A stretch of DNA of 64,000 nt from Muribaculaceae bacterium (GCA_029068655.1 JAIECF010000112.1:1-64000); one strand, 5' to 3'. Shown: positions 43,362 through 53,901, counted from the first letter of the stretch. The notes: generated by a model not told the origin, from the sequence alone. Made by a program: numbers and translations.

Positions 43362-44384
43362 ATGGAAGCAATAGATTGGAAAAACCTTCCGTTCGGATAT
43401 GTTCCGACCAAATTCAACGTACGATGCACATTCAGCGACGGCAAGTGGGGGCCGATTGAGGTCTCTGATTCCGAATATATCCCTATGCACATGGCGGCCG
43501 CATGTCTTCACTATGGTCAGGAGTCTTTCGAAGGTCTCAAGGCTTTCCGTGGAGCCGACGGAAAGATTCGCGTGTTTCGCATGGATGAGAACGCCAAGCG
43601 TTTTATCCGTTCAGCCGAGGGCATCATGATGGAGCCACTTCCGGAAGAAATATTCTGTGAGATGGTCCGTAAGGTTGTCGCCCTCAACTCGGAGTTCGTT
43701 CCTCCTTACGGTACTGGCGCAAGTCTCTATATACGTCCTCTTGAGATCGGTATTTCACCCCAGGTTGGAGTGAAGCCTTCTAAAGACTATATGGTTGTGA
43801 TGTTCGTCACTCCTGTAGGACCATATTTCAAGACCGGTTTCAATCCCACCAAGGTCTGCCTGAGCCGCAACTATGACCGTGTCGCCCCTCTCGGCACCGG
43901 CGCTTTCAAGATAGGCGGTAACTATGCGGCTTCTCTAAAAGCCGGCGAGATCGCTCACAATCTTGGCTATTCAGTGATGTTATATCTTGATCCTAAGGAA
44001 AAGAAATACCTTGATGAGTGCGGAGCTGCTAACTTTTTTGGTATCCGTGGCAACAGCTATATCACACCCGCATCTGATTCGATTCTTCCCTCCATCACCA
44101 ATAAGAGTATCTGTCAGCTTGCCGAAGACCTCGGCATGACTGTAGAGCGCCGTCACATACCTGTCGAGGAACTGGAGACTTTCGATGAGGTTGGTGCATG
44201 TGGCACTGCCGCTGTGATTTCTCCCGTAGGAGTGATCGACGATATCGATACCGGTAAGAGCTATACATATGGTGACGGCACTCCCGGCGAAAAGTCGACC
44301 ATGCTCTATAATAAGTTGCGGGGAATCCAGCTTGGAGAGGAACCCGATACTCACGGCTGGGTAGAGATCATCGAGGAAAACTAA
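43362..44384 (+). CDS. ilvE: Branched-chain amino acid aminotransferase
   Basis: Class IV PLP aminotransferase of 340 residues that makes or degrades leucine, isoleucine and valine. The motif LGTGAFKIGGNYAAS carries the region near the PLP-binding part, LDECGAANFFGI and ITNKSICQLAEDLGMTVERR are also conserved, and EVGACGTAAVISPV matches the C-terminal signature. An HD-domain gene follows after two bases. Confidence 0.94.
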   Translation: MEAIDWKNLPFGYVPTKFNVRCTFSDGKWGPIEVSDSEYIPMHMAAACLHYGQESFEGLKAFRGADGKIRVFRMDENAKRFIRSAEGIMMEPLPEEIFCEMVRKVVALNSEFVPPYGTGASLYIRPLEIGISPQVGVKPSKDYMVVMFVTPVGPYFKTGFNPTKVCLSRNYDRVAPLGTGAFKIGGNYAASLKAGEIAHNLGYSVMLYLDPKEKKYLDECGAANFFGIRGNSYITPASDSILPSITNKSICQLAEDLGMTVERRHIPVEELETFDEVGACGTAAVISPVGVIDDIDTGKSYTYGDGTPGEKSTMLYNKLRGIQLGEEPDTHGWVEIIEEN

Positions 44385-44386
44385 TT

Positions 44387-44929
44387 ATGTATTACGAGAA
44401 TATCCTGAATAAATACTACGAGGAGGGCTCTGCCCTCCTCGATTTGCTTTTGACCCACTCCGAGATGGTGGCGCGTAAGGCGCTCGCTGTCGCCGATGCC
44501 GCTCGTCTCGATGTGGACCGTGACTTTGTCTATAATGCCGCTATGCTTCACGACATCGGCATATTCCACTGCGACGCTCCCGGCATATACTGTCATGGCA
44601 CTGAACCTTACATACGTCACGGAATCATTGGGGCCGAGCTCATGCGTCAGGAAGGAATGGAAAAGTATGCGCGGATATGCGAACGCCATACAGGCTCAGG
44701 ACTCACCGCTAAAGAAATAGCGGAAACGGGGATGCCGCTTCCGCCAATGGATTTTCTTCCTGAGACTTTGGAGGAGAAACTGATATGCTACGCTGACAAG
44801 TTCTTCAGCAAGTCGGGCGATCCGAAGGAGGAGAAGTCTCTGGAGCGTGTCCGGAGGTCTATGCTTAAGTTCGGTAATGACTCCCTTGCCCGCTTTGAGG
44901 CCCTTCATTCCCTTCTCTCAACCCCTTAA
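44387..44929 (+). CDS. HD-domain phosphohydrolase-like protein
   Basis: A 180-residue soluble protein. The metal-binding motif is LTHSEMVARKALAVAD then MLHDIGIF (His-Asp pair, about residue 55), followed by HGIIGAELM and ICERHTGSG. These are signs of a uridylyl-removing or nucleotidase-like HD superfamily member, but the substrate is unknown. It starts two bases after ilvE and ends in the TTAACCC repeat. Confidence 0.82.
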   Translation: MYYENILNKYYEEGSALLDLLLTHSEMVARKALAVADAARLDVDRDFVYNAAMLHDIGIFHCDAPGIYCHGTEPYIRHGIIGAELMRQEGMEKYARICERHTGSGLTAKEIAETGMPLPPMDFLPETLEEKLICYADKFFSKSGDPKEEKSLERVRRSMLKFGNDSLARFEALHSLLSTP

Positions 44930-44982
44930 CCCTTAACTCTTAACTCTTAACCCTTAACCCTTAACCCTTAACTCTTAACCCT
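44921..44982. repeat. TTAACYC heptad repeat between convergent genes
   Basis: About eight copies of TTAACCC or TTAACTC occupy the space between the HD gene and nth. They contribute the stop of the HD gene (TAA at 44927-44929) and that of nth (44975-44977 on the minus strand). Confidence 0.9.
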
Positions 44983-45610
44983 TTTCATGAAATTCGCACC
45001 AGTCGGCTATCACGCATTCTCCGCATTTCGGATTTCGTGCCGTGCAGACGTAGCGTCCGTGAAGTATCAGCCAGTGGTGGGCCTTGGCAAGCTTATCCTC
45101 CGGAATGTTCTTGACAAGTTCCTTTTCTGTTGCTAAGGGAGATGGAGAGTCTTTTGTGAAACCGATGCGGTTACATACTCGAAATACATGTGTGTCTACG
45201 GCCATTGCTGCTTTTCCCCATACTACTGCGAGCATTACATTAGCAGTCTTGCGTCCTACTCCGGGGAGCTTCATGAGATTGTCGATATCCTGAGGCATTT
45301 CCGAATTGAATTCTTCTACAAGCATGCGCGCTGCCTTCAGAAGGTGGCGTGTTTTATTGTTGGGGAAAGTGACACTTTTGATGAACGGAAAAACCTCTTC
45401 CTCTGTCGCCGCAGCGAGTGATTCAGGATCCGGATAAGCCTCGAAAAGAGCGGGTGTGACCATGTTGACGCGTTTGTCAGTGCATTGCGCCGACAGTATC
45501 ACAGCCAGTAGCAGATGAAACGGAGTGTCATAATTCAATTCCGTCTTCGGTTCTGGCATAATCTCCTCGAAAGTGGAGATTATCCGTTCGTATCGTTCTT
45601 TTTTGCGCAT
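44975..45610 (-). CDS. nth: Endonuclease III
   Basis: Base excision repair glycosylase/AP lyase for oxidised pyrimidines. The helix-hairpin-helix is LPGVGRKTANVML with the catalytic Lys (GRK), and the Asp lies in AVDTHVFRV. The 4Fe-4S cluster ligands are in CTARNPKCGECVIADWC (C-x6-C-x2-C-x5-C). At 211 residues it is of normal length. Its stop codon lies in the heptad repeat. Confidence 0.95.
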   Translation of the reverse strand: MRKKERYERIISTFEEIMPEPKTELNYDTPFHLLLAVILSAQCTDKRVNMVTPALFEAYPDPESLAAATEEEVFPFIKSVTFPNNKTRHLLKAARMLVEEFNSEMPQDIDNLMKLPGVGRKTANVMLAVVWGKAAMAVDTHVFRVCNRIGFTKDSPSPLATEKELVKNIPEDKLAKAHHWLILHGRYVCTARNPKCGECVIADWCEFHEKG

Positions 45611-45633
45611 GTAATTCTTAAGCGTCTGAGAAG

Positions 45634-45665
45634 ATTATGAATTATGCATTATGAATTATGCATTG
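45634..45665. repeat. AT-rich ATTATGCATTATGAATT repeat, nth-pheS gap
   Basis: Short words ATTATGAATT and ATTATGCATT repeat in tandem between nth and pheS. The same words recur at 50620, 53893, 53979, 56480 and 62983. Confidence 0.85.
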
Positions 45666-45668
45666 TAT

Positions 45669-46697
45669 TCAGTGCGCTGCCACAAATTCGTCGAGAAATC
45701 TCACATCGTTCTCGCTGAAGAGGCGAAGGTCCTTGACGAGGTATTTCAGGTTAGCTATTCTCTCTACGCCCATGCCGAAAGCATAGCCGGAGTAGATTTC
45801 AGGATCTATGCCGCAAGCCTTTAACACATTGGGATCCACCATGCCGCAGCCGAGGATTTCAACCCAGCCGGTGCCCTTGCACATAGCGCAACCCTTACCC
45901 CCGCATATGCCGCAGCTGATATCCATTTCGGCACTCGGCTCTGTAAATGGGAAGTAACTCGGGCGGAGACGAATTCGTGTCTCCGGGCCGAACATCTGCT
46001 GTGCGAATTCGAGGAGCACCTGTTTAAGGTCGGCGAAGCTAACGTTCTTATCGATGTAGAGGCCTTCCACCTGATGGAAGAAGCAGTGGGCGCGTGCCGA
46101 TATGGCCTCGTTGCGGTATACGCGGCCTGGGCATACAATTCGGATAGGAGGCTGGGTATGCTCCATGGTACGGGTCTGTACGCTCGAGGTGTGGGTGCGG
46201 AGAAGGATATCGTCTTTGCCGTCGCGCTGGATGAAGAATGTATCCTGCATGTCGCGTGCAGGGTGGTCAGCGGGGAAGTTGAGCGAGCTGAACACGTGCC
46301 AGTCATCTTCGATCTCGGGACCTTCGGCGATGGTGAATCCCATATTGCCGAAGATACTGATGATCTCGTTCTTGACGAGCGAGAGTGGATGACGGGTGCC
46401 GAGTGGGAGGGGAGTCGCGGTCCGGGTAAGGTCGATATTGCCTTTTTCTTTGTCTGCGTTGTCGGCAAGAGCCTCCTTAAGAGCTGTAAGTTTCTCTGTC
46501 GCGATGGTCTTGAGTTCGTTCAGTTTCTGGCCCAGTTCACGTTTCTGTTCTGCTGGCACTGTGCGGAAATCATTCATCAGCGCGGAGATTTCACCCTTCT
46601 TGCTGAGGTATTTGATGCGGAGCTGCTCCACAGCTTCAGCTGTCGTGGCTTGAAGCGCGGAAATCTCGGCTTTGAGTTGTTCTATTTTGGAAATCAT
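45669..46697 (-). CDS. pheS: Phenylalanyl-tRNA synthetase, alpha subunit
   Basis: The catalytic alpha subunit of the (alpha-beta)2 PheRS. A coiled coil at the N-terminus binds tRNA. The class II motifs are AEGPEIEDDWHVFSSLNFP with DHPARDMQDTFF, HTSSVQTRTM and GRVYRNEAISARAHCFFHQV, and motif 3 is GMGVERIA. The longer reading from 46754 would precede the promoter, so the start at MISKIEQ (46697, 342 residues) is chosen. No pheT lies in the window. Confidence 0.96.
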   Translation of the reverse strand: MISKIEQLKAEISALQATTAEAVEQLRIKYLSKKGEISALMNDFRTVPAEQKRELGQKLNELKTIATEKLTALKEALADNADKEKGNIDLTRTATPLPLGTRHPLSLVKNEIISIFGNMGFTIAEGPEIEDDWHVFSSLNFPADHPARDMQDTFFIQRDGKDDILLRTHTSSVQTRTMEHTQPPIRIVCPGRVYRNEAISARAHCFFHQVEGLYIDKNVSFADLKQVLLEFAQQMFGPETRIRLRPSYFPFTEPSAEMDISCGICGGKGCAMCKGTGWVEILGCGMVDPNVLKACGIDPEIYSGYAFGMGVERIANLKYLVKDLRLFSENDVRFLDEFVAAH

Positions 46698-46731
46698 GAC
46701 GATTGTAATGATGTTTTGAAGTTTCAATCGG

Positions 46732-46762
46732 CAAAGATACAAAAAAATCTCCACATACCAAA
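46732..46762 (-). promoter_or_regulatory. Promoter of pheS
   Basis: On the minus strand TTTG (46759-46762), 19 bases, TATCTTTG (46732-46739). It leaves about 28 bases before the ATG at 46697. Confidence 0.75.
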
Positions 46763-46902
46763 ATCAAAAATTTGCCTTATCCAAAAGCCTGATTATGGTT
46801 GCCTCGTCAGTTATTATTGGTAACACTTAGGTCGCGATGTGGCAAAATGCAAAACGCAACATTTTTTTCAGGGGATAATGTGGAAGATTCAAAAAAAAAA
46901 TG

Positions 46903-46910
46903 TAATTTTG
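46903..46910 (+). promoter_or_regulatory. -7 element of the threonine dehydrogenase promoter
   Basis: TAATTTTG (46903-46910). TGTG 20 bases upstream is a weak -33. It leaves a leader of about 77 bases. Confidence 0.5.
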
Positions 46911-46993
46911 CATATGGATTCCCGACTATTTGCCGAATGCGCGGGAGTTATATCCTTAAATGTCTAATCTACATAGAGCTAATCTAATTAGAA

Positions 46994-47956
46994 ATGAAAA
47001 ATATACTTGTCATAGGCAGTACGGGTCAGATAGGCAGTGAGCTGACGATGAAGCTTCGCGGCCTTTATCCGGAAGGTAACGTGGTAGCCGGTTATATTCC
47101 CGGTGCTGAACCTAAAGGAGCACTCCTCGAGTCCGGACCATCCGCTATAGTCGATATCACTAATCCCGGTCAGATAGCCGATGCTGTAGACCGATATAAG
47201 GTAGATACCATATATAATTTGGCGGCGCTCCTCAGCGCAGTGGCAGAAGTGAAGCCGCAGCTTGCCTGGAAGATCGGTCTCGGTGGCCTTTTCAATACCC
47301 TTGAAGTGGCCAGAGAGAAAGGATGTGCTGTATTTACCCCGAGCTCGATCGGAAGTTTCGGCAACTCCACCCCTCACACCAAGACTCCGCAGGATACCAT
47401 TCAGCGTCCGGAGACGATGTATGGAGTGACGAAAGTTTCCGGCGAGCTTCTCAGCGATTATTATGCAAAAAGATTCGGTGTCGACACTCGCTCGGTAAGA
47501 TTTCCCGGCCTTATCAGTTACGTGGCGCCTCCGGGCGGAGGAACTACTGATTATGCCGTTGACATCTATTACTATGCAGTCAACGGCGAGAAATTCAAAT
47601 GCCCTCTCAAACCCGGCACTCTGATGGACATGATGTATATGCCGGATGCTCTGCGTGCTGCCGTAGAGATCATGGAGGCCGACCCTTCACGACTCAAGCA
47701 TCGCAACTCCTTCAACATCACTTCTATGAGCTTTGATCCTGAAGAGATATACGCTAAGATCAAGGAATATGTGCCTGACTTCGAGATGGAGTATGAACTC
47801 GATCCGCTTCGTCAGAAGATTGCTGATTCATGGCCCGACAGTCTTGACGATACCTGTGCCCGTGAGGAATGGGGATGGAAGCCTGAATATGACCTTGACG
47901 CTATGACTCGCGATATGCTGAAGAATCTACGTCTCAAGCTGAAGCCACAGGCGTGA
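46994..47956 (+). CDS. SDR-type L-threonine 3-dehydrogenase
   Basis: An NAD-dependent short-chain dehydrogenase of 320 residues that resembles UDP-galactose 4-epimerase. The NAD-binding motif is VIGSTGQIGSEL, the catalytic Tyr-x3-Lys lies in MYGVTKVSGELL, and VFTPSSIGSFG holds the Ser. The C-terminal half matches the SDR-type threonine dehydrogenases that make 2-amino-3-ketobutyrate (RFPGLISYVAPPGGGTTDYA). Its partner KBL is encoded at 54525. A terminator follows. Confidence 0.9.
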   Translation: MKNILVIGSTGQIGSELTMKLRGLYPEGNVVAGYIPGAEPKGALLESGPSAIVDITNPGQIADAVDRYKVDTIYNLAALLSAVAEVKPQLAWKIGLGGLFNTLEVAREKGCAVFTPSSIGSFGNSTPHTKTPQDTIQRPETMYGVTKVSGELLSDYYAKRFGVDTRSVRFPGLISYVAPPGGGTTDYAVDIYYYAVNGEKFKCPLKPGTLMDMMYMPDALRAAVEIMEADPSRLKHRNSFNITSMSFDPEEIYAKIKEYVPDFEMEYELDPLRQKIADSWPDSLDDTCAREEWGWKPEYDLDAMTRDMLKNLRLKLKPQA

Positions 47957-48039
47957 TGCGTAGTGCGTTATGCGAGATACGTACAACGCGATACGCACAA
48001 CGAATAACGTAAAACGTACAAAATTCCTATAAATTGGTC

Positions 48040-48077
48040 AAAAACGCCGAATCAATGTGTGATTTAGGCGTTTTTTT
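48040..48077 (+). terminator. Terminator after the threonine dehydrogenase gene
   Basis: AAAAACGCC (48040-48048), an AATCA/TGATT inner pair, then GGCG followed by a seven-base T-run. The next gene's TATCTTTG element begins three bases later. Confidence 0.9.
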
Positions 48078-48079
48078 AT

Positions 48080-48087
48080 TATCTTTG
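48080..48087 (+). promoter_or_regulatory. -7 element of the efflux operon promoter
   Basis: TATCTTTG directly follows the T-run of the preceding terminator. Its -33 region would lie inside the hairpin, which may link the two signals. Confidence 0.5.
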
Positions 48088-48172
48088 TGCTTTCTTTCTC
48101 AGGTGCTGGTAAATAAATTATCATTTCCTTACAAATCAATTATTTAATCATATCTAACATAGACATTCTACA

Positions 48173-49567
48173 ATGACTATCCGAAAACAACGACTGGCGT
48201 TGCTTCTTGCCGGAATCCTTGCGTTGGGATTGCCCGCTTTTGCCCAGAACGAGGAGGCGGGAATTCTTTTCCTGGGTGCGATGGGCGTTAACCCCGATTC
48301 AATTCCGATCAGCCGGGAGGAGTGTATTGATATTGCACTCAGTCAGAGCCCGACTATCCGGATCGCCGATCTGGAAGTGAAACGAGTCAACTACTCCAAG
48401 CGAGAGACAATCGGCAACCTTTTGCCGCAGATAGGATTCTCCCTTTCCTATCAAAGGAGTATCGAGCTTCAGACCATCCGAATGAATATGGGTGGACAGA
48501 GCCAGAAACTGAAAATGGGTTCCGATAACACATGGAATACAGGTTTTTCCCTGTCGCTGCCCATAATAGCCCCCACTATCTGGAAGGCTATATCAATCTC
48601 CGACACTCAGATAGCCCAGAACCTCGAAAGCGCGCGATCAAGCCGTCTTGAGTTGGTGAATCAGGTCAACAAGGCTTATTATGCGCTTATGCTTGCTATT
48701 TCATCCAAAGAGGTCATAAAGCAGAACTACGATATTGCGAAGTATACTGCTGAAGTATATAGAAAGCAGTTCGAACAGGGTACAGCTTCCGAATATGACG
48801 TACTTCGCTCCGAGGTTCAGGTGCGTAATATAGAGCCATCGCTTCTCGACGCCGATATATCCGTCAAACAATGTCAGCTGTCGCTTAATGTCCTTATGGG
48901 TATTGACGACGCATTGAATCTTTATCCCTCCGTCACTATGGAAGATATGCAGCAGGATATGTATGCCTATCTTCTTGACTCCAAAAGTATCACAGGCAAC
49001 TCGTCGCTCCGTTCGCTTGAGCTGCAGCAGAAGATGGCGGGCCAGAATGTAGCTATGAAGAAACTTGCCTGGCTTCCTACTCTGGGCGCAAGCTTCAACG
49101 TAAACTGGCTCTCTCTCAGCAATGGTCCGATGTTTAAGGATGTCGACTTCTCTCCCTATTCTTCGCTCGGAATAAGCCTGTCGCTTCCGATCTTCTCGGG
49201 AGGCACGAAGTGGTATCAGATGAAGCAGGCTCAAGTTCAGCAGAAAGAACTTGAGTTGCAGAAGGAAAATCTCGTCAACAGCCTCAACATGCAGGTAGAC
49301 CTTGCTCTTGACAACATCAACCGTCAGGCTAAGCAGATCGACTCCTCGAAGGAAGGAGTAAGGCAGGCTAAGAAAGCCCACGACATAATGCTTAAGAGTT
49401 TCCAGATCGGTGCTGCCTCATATCTGCAGCTTCAGGACAGTGAGCTGGCAAATTCCAGCGCTCAGCTCTCATATCTGCAGTCGATTTATAACTATCTTGT
49501 ATCCACCAGCGAACTCGACCTCCTTCTCGGTAGGGACGGCGCTATCAATGCAAATAAGACAAAATGA
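48173..49567 (+). CDS. TolC-family outer-membrane efflux protein
   Basis: A 464-residue exported protein: signal peptide (LALLLAGILALGLPAFA), then the two TolC-like repeats rich in coiled coils (LDADISVKQCQLSLNVLMGI; LQKENLVNSLNMQVDLALDN). TolC proteins form trimeric ducts across the outer membrane. It is first in the efflux operon and overlaps the adaptor by 4 bases. Confidence 0.93.
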   Translation: MTIRKQRLALLLAGILALGLPAFAQNEEAGILFLGAMGVNPDSIPISREECIDIALSQSPTIRIADLEVKRVNYSKRETIGNLLPQIGFSLSYQRSIELQTIRMNMGGQSQKLKMGSDNTWNTGFSLSLPIIAPTIWKAISISDTQIAQNLESARSSRLELVNQVNKAYYALMLAISSKEVIKQNYDIAKYTAEVYRKQFEQGTASEYDVLRSEVQVRNIEPSLLDADISVKQCQLSLNVLMGIDDALNLYPSVTMEDMQQDMYAYLLDSKSITGNSSLRSLELQQKMAGQNVAMKKLAWLPTLGASFNVNWLSLSNGPMFKDVDFSPYSSLGISLSLPIFSGGTKWYQMKQAQVQQKELELQKENLVNSLNMQVDLALDNINRQAKQIDSSKEGVRQAKKAHDIMLKSFQIGAASYLQLQDSELANSSAQLSYLQSIYNYLVSTSELDLLLGRDGAINANKTK

Positions 49568-50622
49568 AAACGTATAAATATCTATCGTCGGCCCTCGTGC
49601 TTGCGCTCGCTATGGCCGCATGCGGCAAGGACAAAGCCGAATCCGAGAGTGAAAAGGAGGATCTTCCAGTCGTGAAAACCATGAAGGTGAGCGAGCAGGA
49701 TGTCGATCAGCTTAATGTCTATACGGCAAGCGTAGAGCCGGAAGTGATCAACAATATCTCCGCCCAGATGGCCAACCGAATCAAGGCCATATACGTCGAT
49801 GAAGGCATTAAGGTGGGGAAGGGGCAGAAACTCGTTCTTCTCGACGACGTCAACACTACCCAGTATGAATTGGCGGTTGACAACGCCAAGGCTGCCCTGC
49901 GCAATGCGCAGACCAACTACGACCGCGCCGTAGAACTCCTCAAGATAGGTGGAGGCACCCAACAGTCGGTTGATCAGATGGAGGTGACCCTCATCAACGC
50001 GAAGAACGCCGTAGCCCAGGCCGAGCGCACCCTCGCCAACGCACGGGAGAATACGGTATTGACATCCCCCATCAGCGGCGTGGTGACTGCACGCAACTAT
50101 GATCCGGGTGATATGACCGGAGCGCTGCCGATACTGACTGTCGCTCAGATCAATCCGGTAAAGGTTGTTATAAACGTTAACGAATCCCAGCTTTCTACTA
50201 TCAGCAAAGGAATGCCTGTCGATCTTACGTTCAATACTTATGGTGATGAAGTATTCAAGGGTACTGTTTCGCTTGTGATGCCTACCGTCGATGCTGCAAG
50301 TCGCACTGTTGGAGTTGAGATCTCTCTTCCAAACTCAGACGGTCGTGTATTGCCAGGTATGTTTGGTCGCGCTACCGTATCTCATGGAACGTCATCTCAC
50401 GTCGTAGTCCCTGACCGCGCGGTCGTGAAGCAGCAGGGTAGCGGAGACCACTATGTATATGTGCTTAAGAGCGACGGCACGGTATCCTATAATAAGGTTG
50501 AGCTTGGCCAGCGTATTGGTACTTCCTATGAGCTCATCTCCGGAGTGCCTGCCGGCGCTGAAGTCATCGTAGAAGGGCAGAACTCCCTGACCGACGGTAA
50601 GAAAGTCCAGGTAATAAAATAA
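49564..50622 (+). CDS. RND efflux periplasmic adaptor
   Basis: A 352-residue membrane-fusion protein with a lipobox (SALVLALAMAACGK). The biotinyl-lipoyl and alpha-hairpin parts are seen in the coiled coil AQTNYDRAVELLKIGGG and NARENTVLTSPISGVV, the beta barrel in LTFNTYGDEVFKGTVSLVMP. It links TolC with the inner-membrane pump. An AT-rich inverted repeat separates it from the pump gene. Confidence 0.94.
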   Translation: MKTYKYLSSALVLALAMAACGKDKAESESEKEDLPVVKTMKVSEQDVDQLNVYTASVEPEVINNISAQMANRIKAIYVDEGIKVGKGQKLVLLDDVNTTQYELAVDNAKAALRNAQTNYDRAVELLKIGGGTQQSVDQMEVTLINAKNAVAQAERTLANARENTVLTSPISGVVTARNYDPGDMTGALPILTVAQINPVKVVINVNESQLSTISKGMPVDLTFNTYGDEVFKGTVSLVMPTVDAASRTVGVEISLPNSDGRVLPGMFGRATVSHGTSSHVVVPDRAVVKQQGSGDHYVYVLKSDGTVSYNKVELGQRIGTSYELISGVPAGAEVIVEGQNSLTDGKKVQVIK

Positions 50623-50767
50623 TTCATAATGCATAATTCATAATGCATAATTTCCTGCCGCTGAAAGTCAGCGTCAAGTTACGGTTGATTTCAAATGGCT
50701 GATAATTATGACTTGCTTTAGCTTGAGCGTAGCTGATTACGCATTATGCATTATGAATTATGAATTT
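50620..50767. repeat. AT-rich inverted repeat inside the efflux operon
   Basis: AATTCATAATGCATAATTCA words at 50620-50652 are answered by their inverse words ATTATGCATTATGAATTATG at 50737-50767. The 84-base centre holds no gene. Confidence 0.85.
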
Positions 50768-50781
50768 AAAAGAAAAAAACT

Positions 50782-53700
50782 ATGAGTCTATATGGATCAG
50801 CGGTGAAACGCCCGATCATGACCACACTATGTTTCGTGACGGTGGTTATCCTCGGTCTTTTCTCCCTTGCAAAACTCCCTGTCGACCTCTTTCCTGACAT
50901 CGATACCAATACCATCATGGTGATCACGATGTATCCCGGAGCGAGTTCGGAGGATATAGAGCAGAACGTCACGAAACCTCTTGAAAACGTGATGAACTCT
51001 GTGGAACATCTTAAGCACATCACGTCTGACAGCCGAGAGAATACATCGGTGATCACTCTTGAATTCGAGTATGGATACGACATCGATAACCTTACCAACG
51101 ATGTGCGCGACAAACTCGATATGGTGGAGTCGTCACTTCCCGACGACTGCCAGAATCCTATCATCTTTAAATTCTCTACCGACATGATTCCTATCTGCCT
51201 CCTCTCGGTGGAGGCAAAGGAGAGTATGGCCGGCCTTTACAAGATCCTCGACGACGGCGTCGCCAATCCGTTGGCGCGTATCGACGGTGTCGGTACGGTG
51301 TCGATTTCCGGTGCCCCGAAGCGTGAGATCCATGTATATTGCGATCCCAATAAACTCGAAGCATATCATATGACGGTAGAGGGTATAGCCGGTATCATCA
51401 CGGCCGAAAACCGCAATATACCAGGCGGTGCGTTCGATGTCGGCAGCAATACTTTCTCCCTCCGTGTGCAGGGCGAGTTTGACGAGACTTCAGAACTTCT
51501 CAACATTCCGGTGGGAACTTACAACGGATCCATAGTATATCTTAAAGATGTCGCTACTGTAGATGACTCGCTTGAGGAGCGTACACAACACTCCTATATC
51601 GGAGGTAAGGAAGGCGCGATCATCGTTATTCAAAAGCAGAGCGGCGCAAATTCCGTGCAGATTTCCGAGGCGGTGATGAAGATGCTTCCCAAGCTCCAGA
51701 AGAATCTTCCTTCCGACATAAAGTTAGGAGTGATTGTCGATACTTCCGACAATATCCGCAACACTATAGCCTCGCTTGAGGAGACGGTGCTATATGCGCT
51801 CCTCTTCGTGATGATCGTGGTGTTCTTCTTCCTCGGTCGCTGGAGAGCCACCATGATTATCGTAATTACGATTCCTGTCTCGCTTATAGCGTCGTTTATC
51901 TACCTATACGCTACCGGTAACACACTCAACATCGTGTCTCTCTCGGCTCTTTCCATATCGATCGGTATGGTGGTCGACGATGCTATCGTTGTGCTTGAGA
52001 ACGTCACTACCCATATCGAGCGAGGTTCTGACCCGAAACAAGCAGCCGTGCATGGAACGAACGAGGTGGCTATATCCGTAATCGCTTCTACTCTTACCCT
52101 TATCGCGGTGTTCTTCCCGCTGACACTCGTCACCGGTATGACAGGTGTCCTCTTCCGTCAGCTCGGCTGGATGGTCTGCATCATGATGGTTATCTCCACT
52201 ACCTGTGCGCTTTCGCTCACCCCGATGCTATGCTCCCAGTGGCTGCGTCGTGTGCAGCATCACGGCGCTCTCTTTACGAAGCTTTACGGCCCGATCGAAA
52301 GAGGTCTTGATAGATTCGACAACTGGTATGCCGGAGTGCTCCGTACAGTGGTTTCCCACCGTACGGTAACCGTGATCGTCTGCCTCGGCATCTTTGCCGG
52401 CTCGATATTCCTGATGAAGTTTGTCGGCACCGAGTTCTTCCCGACCCAGGACAACGGCCGACTCGGCGTTAGCCTTGAGCTGCCGATCGGCAGCCGTGTA
52501 GAAAGAGCATACGACGCCACAAGCCGACTTGACTCCCTCTGGCGTAAGAAATATCCGGAAATCAAGGTCTGCTCGTTCACAGTAGGTCCAGCCTCTTCTG
52601 ACAATACTTTCGCTTCCCTTAGCGACAACGGTGCCCATATTGTATCGATGAACATCAACCTCTATGATAAGGTTGACCGTAAGCGTGGCATCAAGGAGAT
52701 TGCCGACGAGATGCGTAAGGACATCAAGGAGCAGTTCCCCGAGTTCGTAAAGGCACAGGTGAACGTCGGTGGTGGACGTGGTTCCGGCATGGGTGGCCAG
52801 TCTGTTGTGGACTTTGAGATCTACGGCTATGACTTTACAGCTACCGACTCAGTAGCGCGAATGCTGAAGCAAGCGCTTTCCGGTATAGAGGGCACGGCCG
52901 ACATTATGATCTCACGCGGCGACTACCAGCCGGAATATCAGGTTGATTTCGATCGTGAGAAACTGAGTCTATATGGCCTCAACCTCGCTACGGTGGCTCA
53001 GATGCTTCGAAACCGCGTCAATGGCGCCACTGCCTCTCAGTTCCGTGAGGACGGTGAGGAATACGACATCAAGGTGATGTTTGATAAGAAGCACCGCACC
53101 ACAATCGAAGACCTTGAGAATATTGTCGTGGCTACTCCTACCGGAGGACAGGTGCGCATCAAGGAGCTTGGTAAGGTTGTGGAGCGTTTCACACCCCCTA
53201 CTATCGAGCGTAAGGACCGCGAGCGTCTCGTGACTGTCTCAACGGTGGTTGACGGTGTTCCTATGAGCCAGGTCGTTGAGCAGGCTGAGATCCTGATCGA
53301 TCAGATGCACTTCCCCGCAGGTATATCCATCCAGCTTTCCGGTAGCTACGAGGATCAGCAGGACTCGTTCTCCGACCTTCTTCTGCTCGGTATCCTGATT
53401 GTTCTGCTTGTCTACATCGTGATGGCTGCTCAGTTCGAGAGCTTCACATATCCGGGCATCATCATGACGTCGCTTCTCTTCGCGTTCTCAGGCGTGTTCC
53501 TCATCCTATGGTTGACGGGGCATACTCTCAACGTGATGTCGATGATCGGCGCCATCATGCTTATCGGTATTGTGGTGAAGAATGGTATCGTGCTTATAGA
53601 CTATATCATCCTCAACCGTGAGCGAGGACTCAGCATCCGTCGTGCAGTTATAGACGCCGGTCGGTCCCGTCTGCGTCCTGTGATAATGACCACCGCCACC

Positions 53701-53901
53701 ACCATCCTCGGTATGGTGCCGATGGCTGTCGGTTCAGGTCAGGGAGCTGAGATGTGGCAGCCGATGGGTACGGCAGTGATCGGTGGTCTGACATTCTCGA
53801 CTATCCTGACACTCCTTTTCGTGCCGGTGCTCTACTGCTCATTCGCCGGGCGCGGTGTCCTCAACATCCGCAAGAAGCTTAGGAAAATGCACGATGCATA
53901 G
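50782..53901 (+). CDS. RND-family efflux transporter, HAE/AcrB type
   Basis: The 1039 residues have twelve membrane segments in the AcrB layout, two periplasmic loops of about 300 residues and the proton-relay aspartates in TM4 ([17 protein letters not shown]). [10 protein letters not shown]-like [19 protein letters not shown] begins the second porter domain. The substrate (drug, bile salt or toxic metabolite) cannot be read from sequence. It forms a tripartite pump with the two preceding products. Confidence 0.95.
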   Translation: MSLYGSAVKRPIMTTLCFVTVVILGLFSLAKLPVDLFPDIDTNTIMVITMYPGASSEDIEQNVTKPLENVMNSVEHLKHITSDSRENTSVITLEFEYGYDIDNLTNDVRDKLDMVESSLPDDCQNPIIFKFSTDMIPICLLSVEAKESMAGLYKILDDGVANPLARIDGVGTVSISGAPKREIHVYCDPNKLEAYHMTVEGIAGIITAENRNIPGGAFDVGSNTFSLRVQGEFDETSELLNIPVGTYNGSIVYLKDVATVDDSLEERTQHSYIGGKEGAIIVIQKQSGANSVQISEAVMKMLPKLQKNLPSDIKLGVIVDTSDNIRNTIASLEETVLYALLFVMIVVFFFLGRWRATMIIVITIPVSLIASFIYLYATGNTLNIVSLSALSISIGMVVDDAIVVLENVTTHIERGSDPKQAAVHGTNEVAISVIASTLTLIAVFFPLTLVTGMTGVLFRQLGWMVCIMMVISTTCALSLTPMLCSQWLRRVQHHGALFTKLYGPIERGLDRFDNWYAGVLRTVVSHRTVTVIVCLGIFAGSIFLMKFVGTEFFPTQDNGRLGVSLELPIGSRVERAYDATSRLDSLWRKKYPEIKVCSFTVGPASSDNTFASLSDNGAHIVSMNINLYDKVDRKRGIKEIADEMRKDIKEQFPEFVKAQVNVGGGRGSGMGGQSVVDFEIYGYDFTATDSVARMLKQALSGIEGTADIMISRGDYQPEYQVDFDREKLSLYGLNLATVAQMLRNRVNGATASQFREDGEEYDIKVMFDKKHRTTIEDLENIVVATPTGGQVRIKELGKVVERFTPPTIERKDRERLVTVSTVVDGVPMSQVVEQAEILIDQMHFPAGISIQLSGSYEDQQDSFSDLLLLGILIVLLVYIVMAAQFESFTYPGIIMTSLLFAFSGVFLILWLTGHTLNVMSMIGAIMLIGIVVKNGIVLIDYIILNRERGLSIRRAVIDAGRSRLRPVIMTTATTILGMVPMAVGSGQGAEMWQPMGTAVIGGLTFSTILTLLFVPVLYCSFAGRGVLNIRKKLRKMHDA

